A model generated the notes under the pieces. That model worked only from the letters and a program-made list of their open reading frames with translations. It was not told where the DNA came from and ran no database searches. Below are positions 51,371-60,631 of a stretch of 64,000 nucleotides of DNA, piece after piece (position 1 is the stretch's first letter; every line of letters starts with the position of its first letter). The translations under genes and the position numbers were made by a program. The DNA comes from Sporocytophaga sp. (lineage in GTDB: Bacteria > Bacteroidota > Bacteroidia > Cytophagales > Cytophagaceae), in NCBI GenBank assembly GCA_024707265.1, contig JANQAB010000010.1:434001-498000 (forward strand). The letters are read 5' to 3'.

Positions 51371-51784
51371 TTATTTCACTTCATACTTCAGTTTTTTTCC
51401 AAATGCTTTCGCTACTTTTTCCATCTCTTCCCACGCGTCCATGATTGGAGTACCTTTATTTCCTTTATATTCAATTCTCATCCCATCCTGCGCGGCTACA
51501 GATATATTTCCTGAAAGCCATACTTCAGCCCCCTTTATTTCCGCAACAAGACTCACTCTTGTTTTGCCCCCCTTTAGTGTTTTAGGATTTGTGGCTACCT
51601 TTGAGGTAGCTTTACCACCTCTTATTGTATAATCTTTTTCAAGAAAGATTTCCTTCACTTTGTCATTCACGCCATTGGAATCCGGCAGTGTAATTACAAT
51701 TGTATTTGCCTTTTCAGGAATTGCCTGAGAAAACCCTAAAGTTCCTACCAGAGCAAAAAACATTAGTAAAATTATTTTTTTCAT
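51371..51784 (-). CDS. Secreted protein of unknown function
   Basis: A 137-residue protein (start 51784, preferred over a TTG at 51793). Its signal peptide (ILLMFFALVGTLGFSQ) is followed by a small alpha/beta domain: VITLPDSNGVNDKVKEIFLE, then a lysine-rich turn GGKATSKVATNPKT, LVAEIKGAEVWLSGNIS and a terminal helix WEEMEKVAKAFGKKL. No family is recognised. It is likely periplasmic. It is convergent with the DinB gene. Confidence 0.6.
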   Translation of the reverse strand: MKKIILLMFFALVGTLGFSQAIPEKANTIVITLPDSNGVNDKVKEIFLEKDYTIRGGKATSKVATNPKTLKGGKTRVSLVAEIKGAEVWLSGNISVAAQDGMRIEYKGNKGTPIMDAWEEMEKVAKAFGKKLKYEVK

Positions 51785-52035
51785 TATTTTCAATTTTTAA
51801 CTTTTATAAAAACTCTTTCATTTACGTTCACAACCTGTTATTGTTGCGAAGCGTGCATACTCCCAGGCACTGTCCTAAGATCCATATAATCAGTTCAAAG
51901 TCAGAATTTTCACAAAAGTATAACCCAGAAAATCAGTAGAATTAAACTATCAATCATTAAAAATAAATTACGATACAAGTTGCCATTTCCTCATGGTATC
52001 TTTTATAACAAATCCACCTTTAATGCATCCCTTAA

Positions 52036-54399
52036 TTATCTAACTTCCAGTTCAACACTCTTTAAATCTGTAGAATTTCCACCTGTCATTAGCGTAAATA
52101 TTCCTGGCTCAACACCATAATGCATTCTGATATCATAGAAGGATAATAAAGCAGGATCAATATTAAAAGAAATTGTTTTTGTTTCACCCGGATTCAATGT
52201 CACTCGTTTAAAACCTTTAAGTTCCTTTACAGGCCGCGTTACTGAAGCAACCTGATCTCTGATATACAATTGAACAACTTCTTCTGCCTGCATATTTCCT
52301 GTATTAGTAACATCTACACTCAAAGTCACGGAACCAGTAGTACACATAGTTGGCTTACTCAATATCGGACTACTATAATCAAAGGTTACATAACTTAATC
52401 CATGACCAAAAGTATATACAGGTTCATTTTCAGAAAAGGCATAATCAAATGCACGGGACATGGACTTCCTGCTATAATAAGCTGGTATATGTCCAGCAGA
52501 CTTAGGAAACGAAACAGTAAGCTTACCGGATGGAGCAATATCTCCAAACAGTATTGAAGCTGCAGCATTACCTGTCTCCTGCCCCATATACCATCCTTGA
52601 AGAATAGCTTTTACTCCTTCATTATCATCAAGGTGACCGATTGCCAATGGTCGTCCTCCCATAAGATATATGATTACCGGCTTCCCTGTTGCTACTATGG
52701 TATTGATAAGTTCATTTTGAGAGCCCAACAGATCTAAAGAACTTCTATCCCCTTCATGCCCTTTCATCCATGCTTCCCGGCAGGTAGTTTCATTGTCCCC
52801 CACAACAAGGATGACCACATCAGAACCTAAAGCAACCTTTCGCGCTTCTTCAATATGAGGTTTGTTCTGTTCCGGAGTAGCAAGCTTAATATCCAATGCG
52901 TGCTTCCAGTTGTAATAAGAATTCTTTTTATGATTTTGAGTAATCTCACATCCTTTGGCATAAAGAACTTCAACACTATTTCCAGCTCTCTTTTTTACTC
53001 CATCCAGAATAGAAACACTATAGTAAGGAGTCCCGCTATAACCACCCAGGTAAGCAAAATCTGCATTCGGACCTATTACTGCTATCTTCTTATATTTATT
53101 GGTAGAAAGTGGCAATACGTTATCTTTATTCTTCAATAAAACAATTGATTTCTGCGCAGCCTTCAAAGCAAGCTTTTGAGATGTTGCCTTCTTAGCCTCC
53201 GCAATTGCATTAGATACTTTAACATATGGGTTTTCAAAAAGCCCAAGGTTAAACTTCAGAATAAGGATTTGTTTGACATAGGAGTCTACTAAAGAGATTT
53301 CCAATTTATTCTCTTTAATCAACTCAGGAATTGTCTGATATGAATCCGGAAGAGGAAGCTCGATCTGCACTCCTGCTTTTAAGGCCAGTAACGCTGCTTC
53401 TTTAAGCCCTTCTGCAACTTTATGATCGGCATGTAATTGACGTATCCCTTCATAATCAGAAACGATTAGCCCCTTAAAACCTAACTCCTTTCTTAACACC
53501 TCCTGTAACAACCAGTCATTGGAGTGTGCTGGTACTCCGTCAATTTCATTGTATGATGCCATCACTGCTGCTGGTTTTGCCTGTTCTATTACATATTGAA
53601 AGGGATAAATATGTATTTCGCGCAGATCCCTCATGCTGATATTTCCTGAATTTCTGTTTAAACCTCCTTCAGGACTACCATGTGCTGTAAAATGCTTAAG
53701 TGTAGCCAAGACATGGTATTGATCAATCACTCCTGTGTTTCCTCCCTGCAAACCCTTTACCTGTGCTGCTCCCAAACGACTGTTCAGAAATGGATCCTCT
53801 CCGTAAAACTCTTCAATTCTTCCGAACCTAGGATCTCTCCCAACATCCAGGATAGGTGTGAGTGCTTGGTGCCCTCCTCGTGCACGCATTTCACGGGCAG
53901 TTACATCATATACTTCTTCAAATAACTTTTCATCCCAGGACGAAGCCAGTCCTATTGTCATGGGAAAAACAGTAGCTTCAGGTTTCATAAGACCATGACA
54001 ACCTTCATCGTGAAAAATTGCAGGTATCCCAAGACGTGTTTTAGTCAACAAAAATTTCTGAGCAGCATTTTTCCAGTTCACATCTTTTTCAATGGGCAAA
54101 TTCATGGGACCAATTTCACCTATCCCATTTCTGAAAATTTCCTGAAATATTCTTTCATTAAATGTGCTATCTCCCGTAAGTACTTTTGTTCCATCAATAT
54201 CCCAAAAGCCAATAAGCTGGGATGTTTTTTCTTCAACGGTCATACGGGAAAGTAAATCTGCAGCCCTTTCCTCTGTGGGTAATGACGCATTCCTGTATAA
54301 TGGTTTTTCTTCTGATTTATATAGCCATGCTGAGCAAAGAACGATACACAAAAAGCAAAGAATGATCTTAAAAATGAATTTACATTTAATACTTGACAT
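52036..54399 (-). CDS. Glycoside hydrolase family 3 (beta-glucosidase-like)
   Basis: A 787-residue secreted enzyme with signal peptide (IILCFLCIVLCSAW). The N-terminal GH3 barrel has LKHFTAHGSPEGG and the nucleophile region LIVSDYEGI, with Asp as the expected nucleophile (in SDYE). The second domain has VIVVGDNETTCREAWM-like acid/base region. The C-terminal fibronectin-III-like part contains YFTFGHGLSY-like wording (VYTFGHGLSYVTFDY) and a T-rich end. It resembles BglX, acting on beta-glucosides or xylosides. It has no T9SS tail, so it is likely periplasmic. It would help use oligosaccharides released by cellulose-type degradation (inference). Confidence 0.9.
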   Translation of the reverse strand: MSSIKCKFIFKIILCFLCIVLCSAWLYKSEEKPLYRNASLPTEERAADLLSRMTVEEKTSQLIGFWDIDGTKVLTGDSTFNERIFQEIFRNGIGEIGPMNLPIEKDVNWKNAAQKFLLTKTRLGIPAIFHDEGCHGLMKPEATVFPMTIGLASSWDEKLFEEVYDVTAREMRARGGHQALTPILDVGRDPRFGRIEEFYGEDPFLNSRLGAAQVKGLQGGNTGVIDQYHVLATLKHFTAHGSPEGGLNRNSGNISMRDLREIHIYPFQYVIEQAKPAAVMASYNEIDGVPAHSNDWLLQEVLRKELGFKGLIVSDYEGIRQLHADHKVAEGLKEAALLALKAGVQIELPLPDSYQTIPELIKENKLEISLVDSYVKQILILKFNLGLFENPYVKVSNAIAEAKKATSQKLALKAAQKSIVLLKNKDNVLPLSTNKYKKIAVIGPNADFAYLGGYSGTPYYSVSILDGVKKRAGNSVEVLYAKGCEITQNHKKNSYYNWKHALDIKLATPEQNKPHIEEARKVALGSDVVILVVGDNETTCREAWMKGHEGDRSSLDLLGSQNELINTIVATGKPVIIYLMGGRPLAIGHLDDNEGVKAILQGWYMGQETGNAAASILFGDIAPSGKLTVSFPKSAGHIPAYYSRKSMSRAFDYAFSENEPVYTFGHGLSYVTFDYSSPILSKPTMCTTGSVTLSVDVTNTGNMQAEEVVQLYIRDQVASVTRPVKELKGFKRVTLNPGETKTISFNIDPALLSFYDIRMHYGVEPGIFTLMTGGNSTDLKSVELEVR

Positions 54400-54507
54400 T
54401 TTCAGATTGATAAAAAATTATGATAGTGATATTGGTGGTTAAAGATATAAAATACAATCTTTTAACCCAAAGGAGAGCGTTCCTAAATAAGGAGTAAAAT
54501 TGAAAAC

Positions 54508-54541
54508 AAAAAGCCAGTTAGAATAATCCAACTGGCTTTTT
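54508..54541. terminator. Bidirectional terminator
   Basis: A stem of at least 12 bp (AAAAAGCCAGTT with its complement) flanked by A5 and T5. It lies between the DUF4256 gene end and the GH3 gene start, about 95 bp past the DUF4256 stop. Confidence 0.85.
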
Positions 54542-54634
54542 ATTCTGAACAAACAATTTACTGAGATACAATTAGGATAAAGCCTTTTCAGGATTAACGC
54601 TGATGCTCTTTGTATGTCTCAAGCTCAGTTTAAA

Positions 54635-55204
54635 TTAAACTTTTAGTGAACCTCTGAACCCTCTGGCTGCATAGTAAGATTCAGCACCATTGTGATACAT
54701 AAAAACAGTGTTGTAGCGACGATCACAAAAAATTGCTCCTCCTAGTTTTCTTATATCAGCAGGAGTTTTAACCCAGCTGGATGTTTTTATGTCGAAGATA
54801 CCAAGTTTCTGAAGATCCCTGTATTGCTCTTCTGTCAGAATCTCTATACCCATGTCAGATGCCATCTGAATAGCGCTGTTTTCCGGTTTATGTTCTTTCC
54901 TTGCTTCCAGTGCTTCGTGATCGTAACATATGCTTCTTCTGCCTTTAGGACTTTCTGCGGAACAATCAATAAATATAAATTCACCGGTCTTCTTATCATA
55001 GCCAACCACATCAGGTTCACCTCCTGTTTTTTCCATTTCATTAAGGGACCATAGTTTTTCTCCGCCAGCAGGAGCAATAAGTTTAGTTTGAATTGTAGCC
55101 CATTCCAAACCTTTATGACGAGTCATGTTTTTTTCAAAACGTGCTTTTAACGTGTTGAGCAGCTCTTCACTTTCTTTTGCTGACAATTTCTTTTTATTAG
55201 CCAT
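54635..55204 (-). CDS. DUF4256 domain protein
   Basis: A 189-residue protein with the family blocks LKARFEKNMTRHKGLEW, EPDVVGYDKKTGEFIFIDCS (near 65-84), RRSICYDHEAL and a terminal YHNGAESYYAARGFRG. The function is unknown. It is the last gene of an ArsR-led minus-strand operon-like row (ArsR, SRPBCC, DoxX, YdeI, DUF4256); spacing to the previous gene is 55 bp. In related genomes this set travels together, suggesting a joint role in an organic-compound or stress response (recalled). Confidence 0.86.
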   Translation of the reverse strand: MANKKKLSAKESEELLNTLKARFEKNMTRHKGLEWATIQTKLIAPAGGEKLWSLNEMEKTGGEPDVVGYDKKTGEFIFIDCSAESPKGRRSICYDHEALEARKEHKPENSAIQMASDMGIEILTEEQYRDLQKLGIFDIKTSSWVKTPADIRKLGGAIFCDRRYNTVFMYHNGAESYYAARGFRGSLKV

Positions 55205-55259
55205 GATTCTATTCTATTATTTAATATTAAAATGAAAACCAGTCTCAAATTTAATTCTA

Positions 55260-55838
55260 CTAATCGTTTAATCCCTTTCCATCAAGTATTTGTTGAATGT
55301 ATTTTTCAACTCTTGCTTCCCGGGTGTTGGTTTGTTTGGGTTGAGAAAAATAAAATAAATATGCTCTTTGTCGTCCTGGAGTCAGTGCTTCAAATGCTGT
55401 TTTTAATGACTTCATTTTATCCAGTTTCTTTTGAAACTCTTCAGGTATGGAGTAATCGGAAGTCTTTTTTAATTCTACTTTCAAACCAGCCTTTTCAATT
55501 TCAACCGCCTCATAAATATAAGACTTCAATACTTTTTCCAACTTGAGAACTTCTTTAATATTGGTAAACCGGATTTGCCGGGCAGCCTGAACGTTTTCTG
55601 TCTGCTGGATCAGAATACCTTTAATATCCTTTAAAAGTGCGCCTTTGAAAAACAACAGCGCACAATATTCTTTAAATGTATGTATTAAAACAATGTTCTT
55701 TTCCTCAAAAACATAACAAGGAGACCCCCATTTCAATTCTTCAGTAAGCCCGCAATCAAGAACAATCTCCCTCAATCGCTCGATTTCTTCCTGCCACTTT
55801 TGGGCTTTATTAAAATAAAAGTCAACCTTGTGATTCAT
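55260..55838 (-). CDS. YdeI/OmdA-family protein with DUF1801 domain
   Basis: A 192-residue protein. The first part has VLDCGLTEELKWGSPCYVFE, then IVLIHTFKEYCALLFFKGALL, the DUF1801 core. The C-terminal 70 residues are the OmdA part: EEFQKKLDKMKSLKTAFEAL, then TPGRQRAYLFYFSQPKQ and TREARVEKYIQQIL. It lies 7 bp from the DoxX gene. The function is unknown; OmdA proteins are linked to bacteriocin protection. Confidence 0.86.
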   Translation of the reverse strand: MNHKVDFYFNKAQKWQEEIERLREIVLDCGLTEELKWGSPCYVFEEKNIVLIHTFKEYCALLFFKGALLKDIKGILIQQTENVQAARQIRFTNIKEVLKLEKVLKSYIYEAVEIEKAGLKVELKKTSDYSIPEEFQKKLDKMKSLKTAFEALTPGRQRAYLFYFSQPKQTNTREARVEKYIQQILDGKGLND

Positions 55839-55845
55839 ATTCTCT

Positions 55846-56229
55846 TTATTGATTTACTAGAACTAACTTTCTGTCAGCTGGTCTGAAGTACCAGGATACA
55901 ACAGTCAGTACCAACAATAATGCAGGTCCAAAACTTTCCATAGCAGGATCTCCAACAGCGATGTGTGTAAATAATGCACCGGACATGCAAAAGAAAAAGC
56001 CTGCATAAGCCCACTCTTTTATTAATGGAAATCTTGGAAGCAACACCGCAATGACACCTAAAATTTTCCAAAAACCAATAATGATTGGGAAATAGGCAGG
56101 ATAACCTAAGCGCACCACACCGTCTACTGCATCCTTCACCTGAAATAATTGTGCAATTCCACCGGAAAGCATTCCAAGTGACATCCAAAGGGTAGCAACC
56201 CAATAAATAATTTTATTTCTCTTTGTCAT
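55846..56229 (-). CDS. DoxX-family membrane protein
   Basis: A 127-residue protein with four hydrophobic segments, typical of DoxX: IIYWVATLWMSLGMLSGGIA, YFPIIIGFWKILGVIAVLL, WAYAGFFFCMSGALFTHIAV and FGPALLLVLTVVSWYF. A proline/glycine-rich segment with a positive loop lies between. DoxX relatives are inner-membrane subunits of quinone-linked systems. It is 16 bp from the SRPBCC gene and probably in the same operon. Confidence 0.87.
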   Translation of the reverse strand: MTKRNKIIYWVATLWMSLGMLSGGIAQLFQVKDAVDGVVRLGYPAYFPIIIGFWKILGVIAVLLPRFPLIKEWAYAGFFFCMSGALFTHIAVGDPAMESFGPALLLVLTVVSWYFRPADRKLVLVNQ

Positions 56230-56245
56230 AAGATTTATAATAATG

Positions 56246-56710
56246 TTACTTTAATTTATTTACGATTTCTTGTAATCTGTTATGTGCCATATTAATTCCC
56301 TGAGCAAATGGTAACTGAAGTATCTGATCCCTGATAGCCAAAGACCTGTATACAACATGCATGGTAAGTTTGCTTGTATCGTCACTGAGCTTTTCAAATT
56401 CCAGGAATTCAAGCTGAGGGCCAAAAGGTGCACTCTCCATTTCGAACGTTCTTGTGATTTTCTCATTAGGAATAAATTCATGAATGACACCATTAAAACC
56501 GTGTTTATTTCCTTTGGGATCGAGCGTTTCAAATTGCCAGCTACCGTGTTTTTTATTCTCCAGTTTTAACACCTTTGTTCCCATCCATTGCTCTACGATT
56601 TCAGGTTCAACGTATGCTTTGAAAAGTAATTCCAATGGCAATTCAAACTCCCTTGTGATCACTATCTCCTGTTTGCCTTCTGTAGCATTGATCTTCGTTT
56701 TTAATTCCAT
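56246..56710 (-). CDS. SRPBCC (AHSA1-like) protein
   Basis: A 154-residue protein with the AHSA1 pattern: ITREFELPLELLFKAYVEPE, VEQWMGTKVL, GVIHEFIPNEKITRTFEME and a C-terminal helix (FAQGINMAHNRLQEIVNKL). It has a cavity that could bind a hydrophobic ligand. It lies directly after the ArsR gene (10 bp), the usual pair for this regulator. Confidence 0.9.
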   Translation of the reverse strand: MELKTKINATEGKQEIVITREFELPLELLFKAYVEPEIVEQWMGTKVLKLENKKHGSWQFETLDPKGNKHGFNGVIHEFIPNEKITRTFEMESAPFGPQLEFLEFEKLSDDTSKLTMHVVYRSLAIRDQILQLPFAQGINMAHNRLQEIVNKLK

Positions 56711-56720
56711 ACGGTTTTTT

Positions 56721-57044
56721 CTATTCTTTTGACTTGTATTTTTTCATAATAGATTCCAATTTATTAAACCTGTCATCCCACATTTTACGAAACGGTTCAA
56801 TGAAATCTGCAATCTCTTTCATTTTGATAGGGTTTAAATGATAGTACATCTCACGGCCATTTTGCTCCTGTTTAAGTAATTCGCATTCTGTAAGTATTTG
56901 CAGATGTTTTGAAACAGTCGGCCTGGCAGTGTCAAAGTTGGCCGCTATCGCACCTGCTGTCATGGATTGCGAGGCAACCAACACAAGTATCGCCCTTCTT
57001 GTAGGATCGGCTATGGCTTGAAACACATTTCGTCTTAAATTCAT
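56721..57044 (-). CDS. ArsR-family regulator
   Basis: A 107-residue winged-helix protein: FQAIADPTRRAILVLVASQS (helix 1-2), MTAGAIAANFDTARPTVSKHLQIL (recognition region, split at ANFD) and EQNGREMYYHLNP (wing). There is no cysteine pair for metal binding, so it belongs to the SRPBCC-linked non-metal group. It should repress the operon it leads. Direct repeats overlapping its promoter (57048-57090) are candidate operators. Confidence 0.92.
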   Translation of the reverse strand: MNLRRNVFQAIADPTRRAILVLVASQSMTAGAIAANFDTARPTVSKHLQILTECELLKQEQNGREMYYHLNPIKMKEIADFIEPFRKMWDDRFNKLESIMKKYKSKE

Positions 57045-57047
57045 TCT

Positions 57048-57090
57048 GTAGCTATTTGACTACAAATATATACGTAGCTATTTGACTACA
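57048..57090. promoter_or_regulatory. Tandem operator-like repeats of the ArsR gene
   Basis: GTAGCTATTTGACTACA occurs twice (57048-57064 and 57074-57090), spaced 26 bp centre to centre. Each copy is an imperfect palindrome GTAG..CTAC. The first starts 4 bp before the ATG (57044), so bound protein would block transcription or initiation. Confidence 0.65.
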
Positions 57091-57328
57091 CAAATTTTTC
57101 TACAATATTTTTTGATAAAAAATCTGCTAGACTTACTATCTATTTCAGATAATCCCGGTTATGTATATTCTTTTCATTCTTAATAAAAAAATCATTTCCC
57201 AACAGAAAACTAAAAAAACTCCGGATCATCAATTCAATAAGTAACGGACAAGAATATATACAGATCAAAATAGTAAATACAACAATCCATTTAAAAACTG
57301 AAATACATCTTTAATAAATATTGTCTGT

Positions 57329-58908
57329 ATGCTGGATCATTTTCCATTTTATCTATGCCTGATTATACTTATAGTATTGCTGATAATGCTAAGCAACAAA
57401 ATCAAAGTAGCATACCCTGTATTATTAGTTTTGGGAGGATTGGCGGTTAGTTTTATTCCTGATATTCCTGATATGAAAATCGACCCCGAACTGATTTTCA
57501 TAATTTTCCTTCCACCACTATTGTATGAAGCAGCATGGACAAATTCCTGGAAAGAGCTATGGCATTGGAGAAGAATAATAGGAAGCTTTGCTTTTATCGT
57601 TGTGTTCTTCACAGCCATTACCGTAGCTTTATTTGCCAATGCAATCATTCCGGGATTTTCCCTTGCATTGGGATTTTTGCTGGGAGGAATTGTATCTCCT
57701 CCTGATGCCGTAAGTGCAAACGCCATTTTAAAATTTGTAAAAGCACCTAAAAGAATGTCTTCTATATTGGAAGGTGAAAGTTTATTAAATGATGCCTCTT
57801 CTCTTATTATATTTCGTTTTGCAATGGCTGCAGTAGCCACCGGGCAATTTGTGTTGTATCAGGCTGCATTGAGTTTTTTCTGGATAATCATCGGGGGAAT
57901 TGCAATTGGTTTAATGGTAGGATTATTATTTTTAAAAGCACACAAATGGCTTCCTACGGATGTTAACATGGATATCATCCTTACTCTTGTGACACCTTAT
58001 GCTATGTATATCTCAGCTGAAGCAGTCCATGCTTCCGGTGTGCTGGCTGTGGTAAGTGGAGGATTGTTCTTATCTAATTTCAGACATCATTTTTTAACAG
58101 GAGCATCTCGTCTGAGTGGTGAAACTGTATGGCGAAGTCTTATATTCATATTGAACGGTTTGGTCTTTTTGCTAATTGGTCTGGACCTTCCTGAGATTCT
58201 TTCAGCATTACAAAAAGAAGGGATTAGTTTTTATCGTGCAACAGGATATGCATTATTCATTACATTGGTACTCATCCTTGGCAGAATACTTGCTGCTTAT
58301 GGAGCTTTAATTGTGACTTTGGTTGCAAGTCATTTTATTAAAGTTGCTGAAAAAAATCCAGGTTTAAAAGCTCCCTTACTACTGGGATGGACAGGCATGC
58401 GTGGAGTGGTTTCTCTGGCAGCTGCTCTTTCTATTCCTATGACACTTGCTAATGAAGTGCCATTTCCCCATCGTAATCTGATATTATACATCACGTTTGT
58501 GGTAATTCTGATAACCCTGGTGTTACAAGGCTTAACGCTTCCTGCCCTTATTAAAAGGATAAATTTACCTGACTTCAAGGATCATCTTCCGGAAGAAGAA
58601 ACCCAAAAGCTGATTAAGGAAGCATTGGCAACAGAATCTTTGAATTACCTGACAGAAAATTATAAAGCAGAATTAGAACATAGCCCACACCTCCAAAAAG
58701 CTGGCCAACAAATGGAAAGATCAATTAATCTCAGATGAAAGTCCAGATATGTCTTTAAGGACAAAAACCATTTATGGTATTATTCTTGAAAAACAGCGGC
58801 ACTTCCTTTTACAACTGAATAAAAAAGGAAAAGCATATCGACGAAGATATCATTAAAAAGTTTCTGCATAAAATAGATCTGGAAGAAGAAAGACTAAATG
58901 TCGATTGA
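57329..58908 (+). pseudogene. Na+/H+ antiporter (CPA1), two frameshifts in the tail
   Basis: The membrane part is intact: about twelve hydrophobic segments from YLCLIILIVLLIML through VSPPDAVSANAI, LEGESLLNDASSLI and GVVSLAAALSIPM, the family landmarks. Na+/H+ exchange and pH or sodium balance are its expected roles. After the last membrane helix two breaks occur: one extra A in the A5 run at 58695-58699 (joining HLQ to KLANKWKDQLIS) and one extra base at 58821-58830 (joining LQLNKK to EKHIDEDIIKKFLH). Restored end is a TGA at 58906-58908; the length is about 525 residues. Confidence 0.87.
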
Positions 58909-59196
58909 AAGCTTAATCACAAAGCTCTAAAAGGTTGTAAGGTATCCGAACTAATAGCCAAAAATCAAATTCCAAATAAATAGTAAACATTTAATAAAAA
59001 ATTTGGTTATTTGAAGATTATTCTATTTATTAAGCTTAAATTCAATATTTTATAATTCCTTCCGAGATTATAATTCCAGTTTAGCCGGTCGCAGAGAAAT
59101 TCGGGAGATAAAATTCAGGGAAATCCCGCAAATTCCTGAATTATGTAACAATGTTTGTTATCGAATCGTACAAAAACCTATAAAATCTGGTGGCTT

Positions 59197-59775
59197 ATGA
59201 AAATAAATAGATTACTTCTTGTTGATTGTGATACAAAAACTAACTGCCTTAACGAAAAAAGGATTGTTGATTCTGGATTAGTAGATCAACTAAAAGTGAC
59301 CTTAAACGGAGGCCATGCTTTACTCTACCTCAATCAGATAAGTCATAGAACTGTTGATTCCAGAACGGTAGTAGTTCTAAACATGAATACTCCTATCGCA
59401 GATGGTTTTGATTTTCTTGAAGGATATAAATTTTCTCATGACATTCATAAAGAAAATGTTCTTATTGTCGTTATGGAGGACAATATAAATAAGGATACTC
59501 AGGACAAAGTCAGAAGATATGGCGTAAATTATTTTATTAGCTCCAGTATTTGTCTTGAGACCTTAAATAATTATATCAATTGTTACTTTGAAAAGAATAT
59601 TGATACTAAACAAGTGGTTTTTGGTACTTCTGACACAGTGAAGGCTGAAAATCTTCCGAAACAAAACTTTGGGGAAACACCGCAAAACAAAAATCATTCA
59701 AAATCTAAAAAGCACAACAGAAAAGTACTCGTAAATATTGAGTCTGTTAAAAGACCAGGAGCCGGAGCTGCATAA
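59197..59775 (+). CDS. Degenerate receiver-domain protein
   Basis: A 192-residue protein starting at 59197 (MKINRLLLVDCD; an upstream ATG adds 14 residues). It is built like a response-regulator receiver: LLLVDCD (strand 1), VVVLNMNTPIADGFDFLEGY (strand 3) and VNYFISSS (strand 5). The phospho-acceptor Asp is Asn at residue 62, the conserved Lys before the end is Ser, and the Ser/Thr position is not kept. It thus should not be phosphorylated in the normal way. The C-terminal 60 residues are lysine-rich and unstructured. It may bind a partner independent of phosphorylation. Confidence 0.75.
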   Translation: MKINRLLLVDCDTKTNCLNEKRIVDSGLVDQLKVTLNGGHALLYLNQISHRTVDSRTVVVLNMNTPIADGFDFLEGYKFSHDIHKENVLIVVMEDNINKDTQDKVRRYGVNYFISSSICLETLNNYINCYFEKNIDTKQVVFGTSDTVKAENLPKQNFGETPQNKNHSKSKKHNRKVLVNIESVKRPGAGAA

Positions 59776-59790
59776 AAATTTAACAATACT

Positions 59791-59828
59791 AAAAAGGCTT
59801 TTGAAGATTGCTTCAAAAGCCTTTTTTT
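59791..59828 (+). terminator. Rho-independent terminator
   Basis: A 16-bp perfect stem AAAAAGGCTTTTGAAG with its complement, a 4-base loop and seven T, 15 bp behind the pseudo-receiver gene; it may also serve the minus strand. Confidence 0.92.
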
Positions 59829-59840
59829 ACTCTCCCTTAA

Positions 59841-60029
59841 TCAATTACTTTTTTTATTTTTAGAATCCTGGAAATCTCGTTTCTGATCTGTTTCATCCTT
59901 TAAAGATGTAGTCCAGAAATAATATACTTCATCTTCTTTTACAAATCTTCTTCCTCTATCCTCCAATTCAACAGATTTTCCAAGATTTCGAAATTGAAAA
60001 GGTCGGTTGTTAATAAACTTTGCAGCCAT
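59841..60029 (-). CDS. Small basic protein with a strong ribosome-binding site
   Basis: A 62-residue protein: MAAKFINNRPFQFRNLGKSV, then a charged stretch with GRRFVKEDEVYYFWTT. AGGAGGT lies 7 bp before the ATG, a strong Shine-Dalgarno sequence that is unusual in this phylum. No family is recognised. No other gene overlaps it. Confidence 0.55.
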   Translation of the reverse strand: MAAKFINNRPFQFRNLGKSVELEDRGRRFVKEDEVYYFWTTSLKDETDQKRDFQDSKNKKSN

Positions 60030-60036
60030 TTTACTT

Positions 60037-60043
60037 ACCTCCT
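60037..60043 (-). promoter_or_regulatory. Unusual Shine-Dalgarno AGGAGGT
   Basis: Minus-strand AGGAGGT, 7 bp before the ATG at 60029. It is the main reason to believe the small gene. Confidence 0.6.
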
Positions 60044-60225
60044 TTCTTATTAATCAAGCTATTGGATTAAATTATAGTTCGGCAAACGTCTTGATTTTCC
60101 TAAAATCAAAAATACCTAAGTCCATAGAGAGGAAACTAGTAATTTCTGTATTGAAAGTGAGAAACAAAAACACACTTGATTATAAAAAATTGCGAATTTA
60201 ATGAATCAATAAATGCCCCAAAAAA

Positions 60226-60268
60226 AAATCCGTTTTTCACTTGATTCAACAAAGTGAAAAACGGATTT
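60226..60268 (-). terminator. Strong terminator
   Basis: A 17-bp perfect stem AAATCCGTTTTTCACTT with its complement, a 9-base loop and A8 on the plus strand, which is a T-run on the minus strand. It ends the small membrane gene at 60296. Confidence 0.92.
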
Positions 60269-60295
60269 GAAGTATTTATAAAATCTTTCTTTCTA

Positions 60296-60496
60296 TTAGT
60301 TTAATCCCGCAAACAAATACTGACCAATTAGAATCATTATAGAACCGACAAAAATTAATACAGAAACTTTAATCATTTTTTCCTGGCTCAAACCGCCTTT
60401 TTCATCTGCTACAACCGCAGGTATTGCAAGGAACATTCCACCGAAAACTCCCATGATAAATCCTACGACCATTAATATAACTCCAAGTGTTTGCAT
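60296..60496 (-). CDS. Small two-helix membrane protein
   Basis: A 66-residue protein. Two hydrophobic segments (LGVILMVVGFIMGVFGGMFL and VSVLIFVGSIMILIGQYLFA) surround a short charged loop ADEKGGLSQEKM. Function unknown. A strong terminator follows. Confidence 0.65.
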   Translation of the reverse strand: MQTLGVILMVVGFIMGVFGGMFLAIPAVVADEKGGLSQEKMIKVSVLIFVGSIMILIGQYLFAGLN

Positions 60497-60631
60497 AGTA
60501 ATGTATATTATAAAATTTCAGAAAATATGGCGCTAATTTAGTTTTATTTTTGCCTTTATCTATAATAAAACAAGAAAAATTTCTACCAAGGTTTCCTTTT
60601 TTTTTTATTTCCTTAGCATGGCCACCTATAT

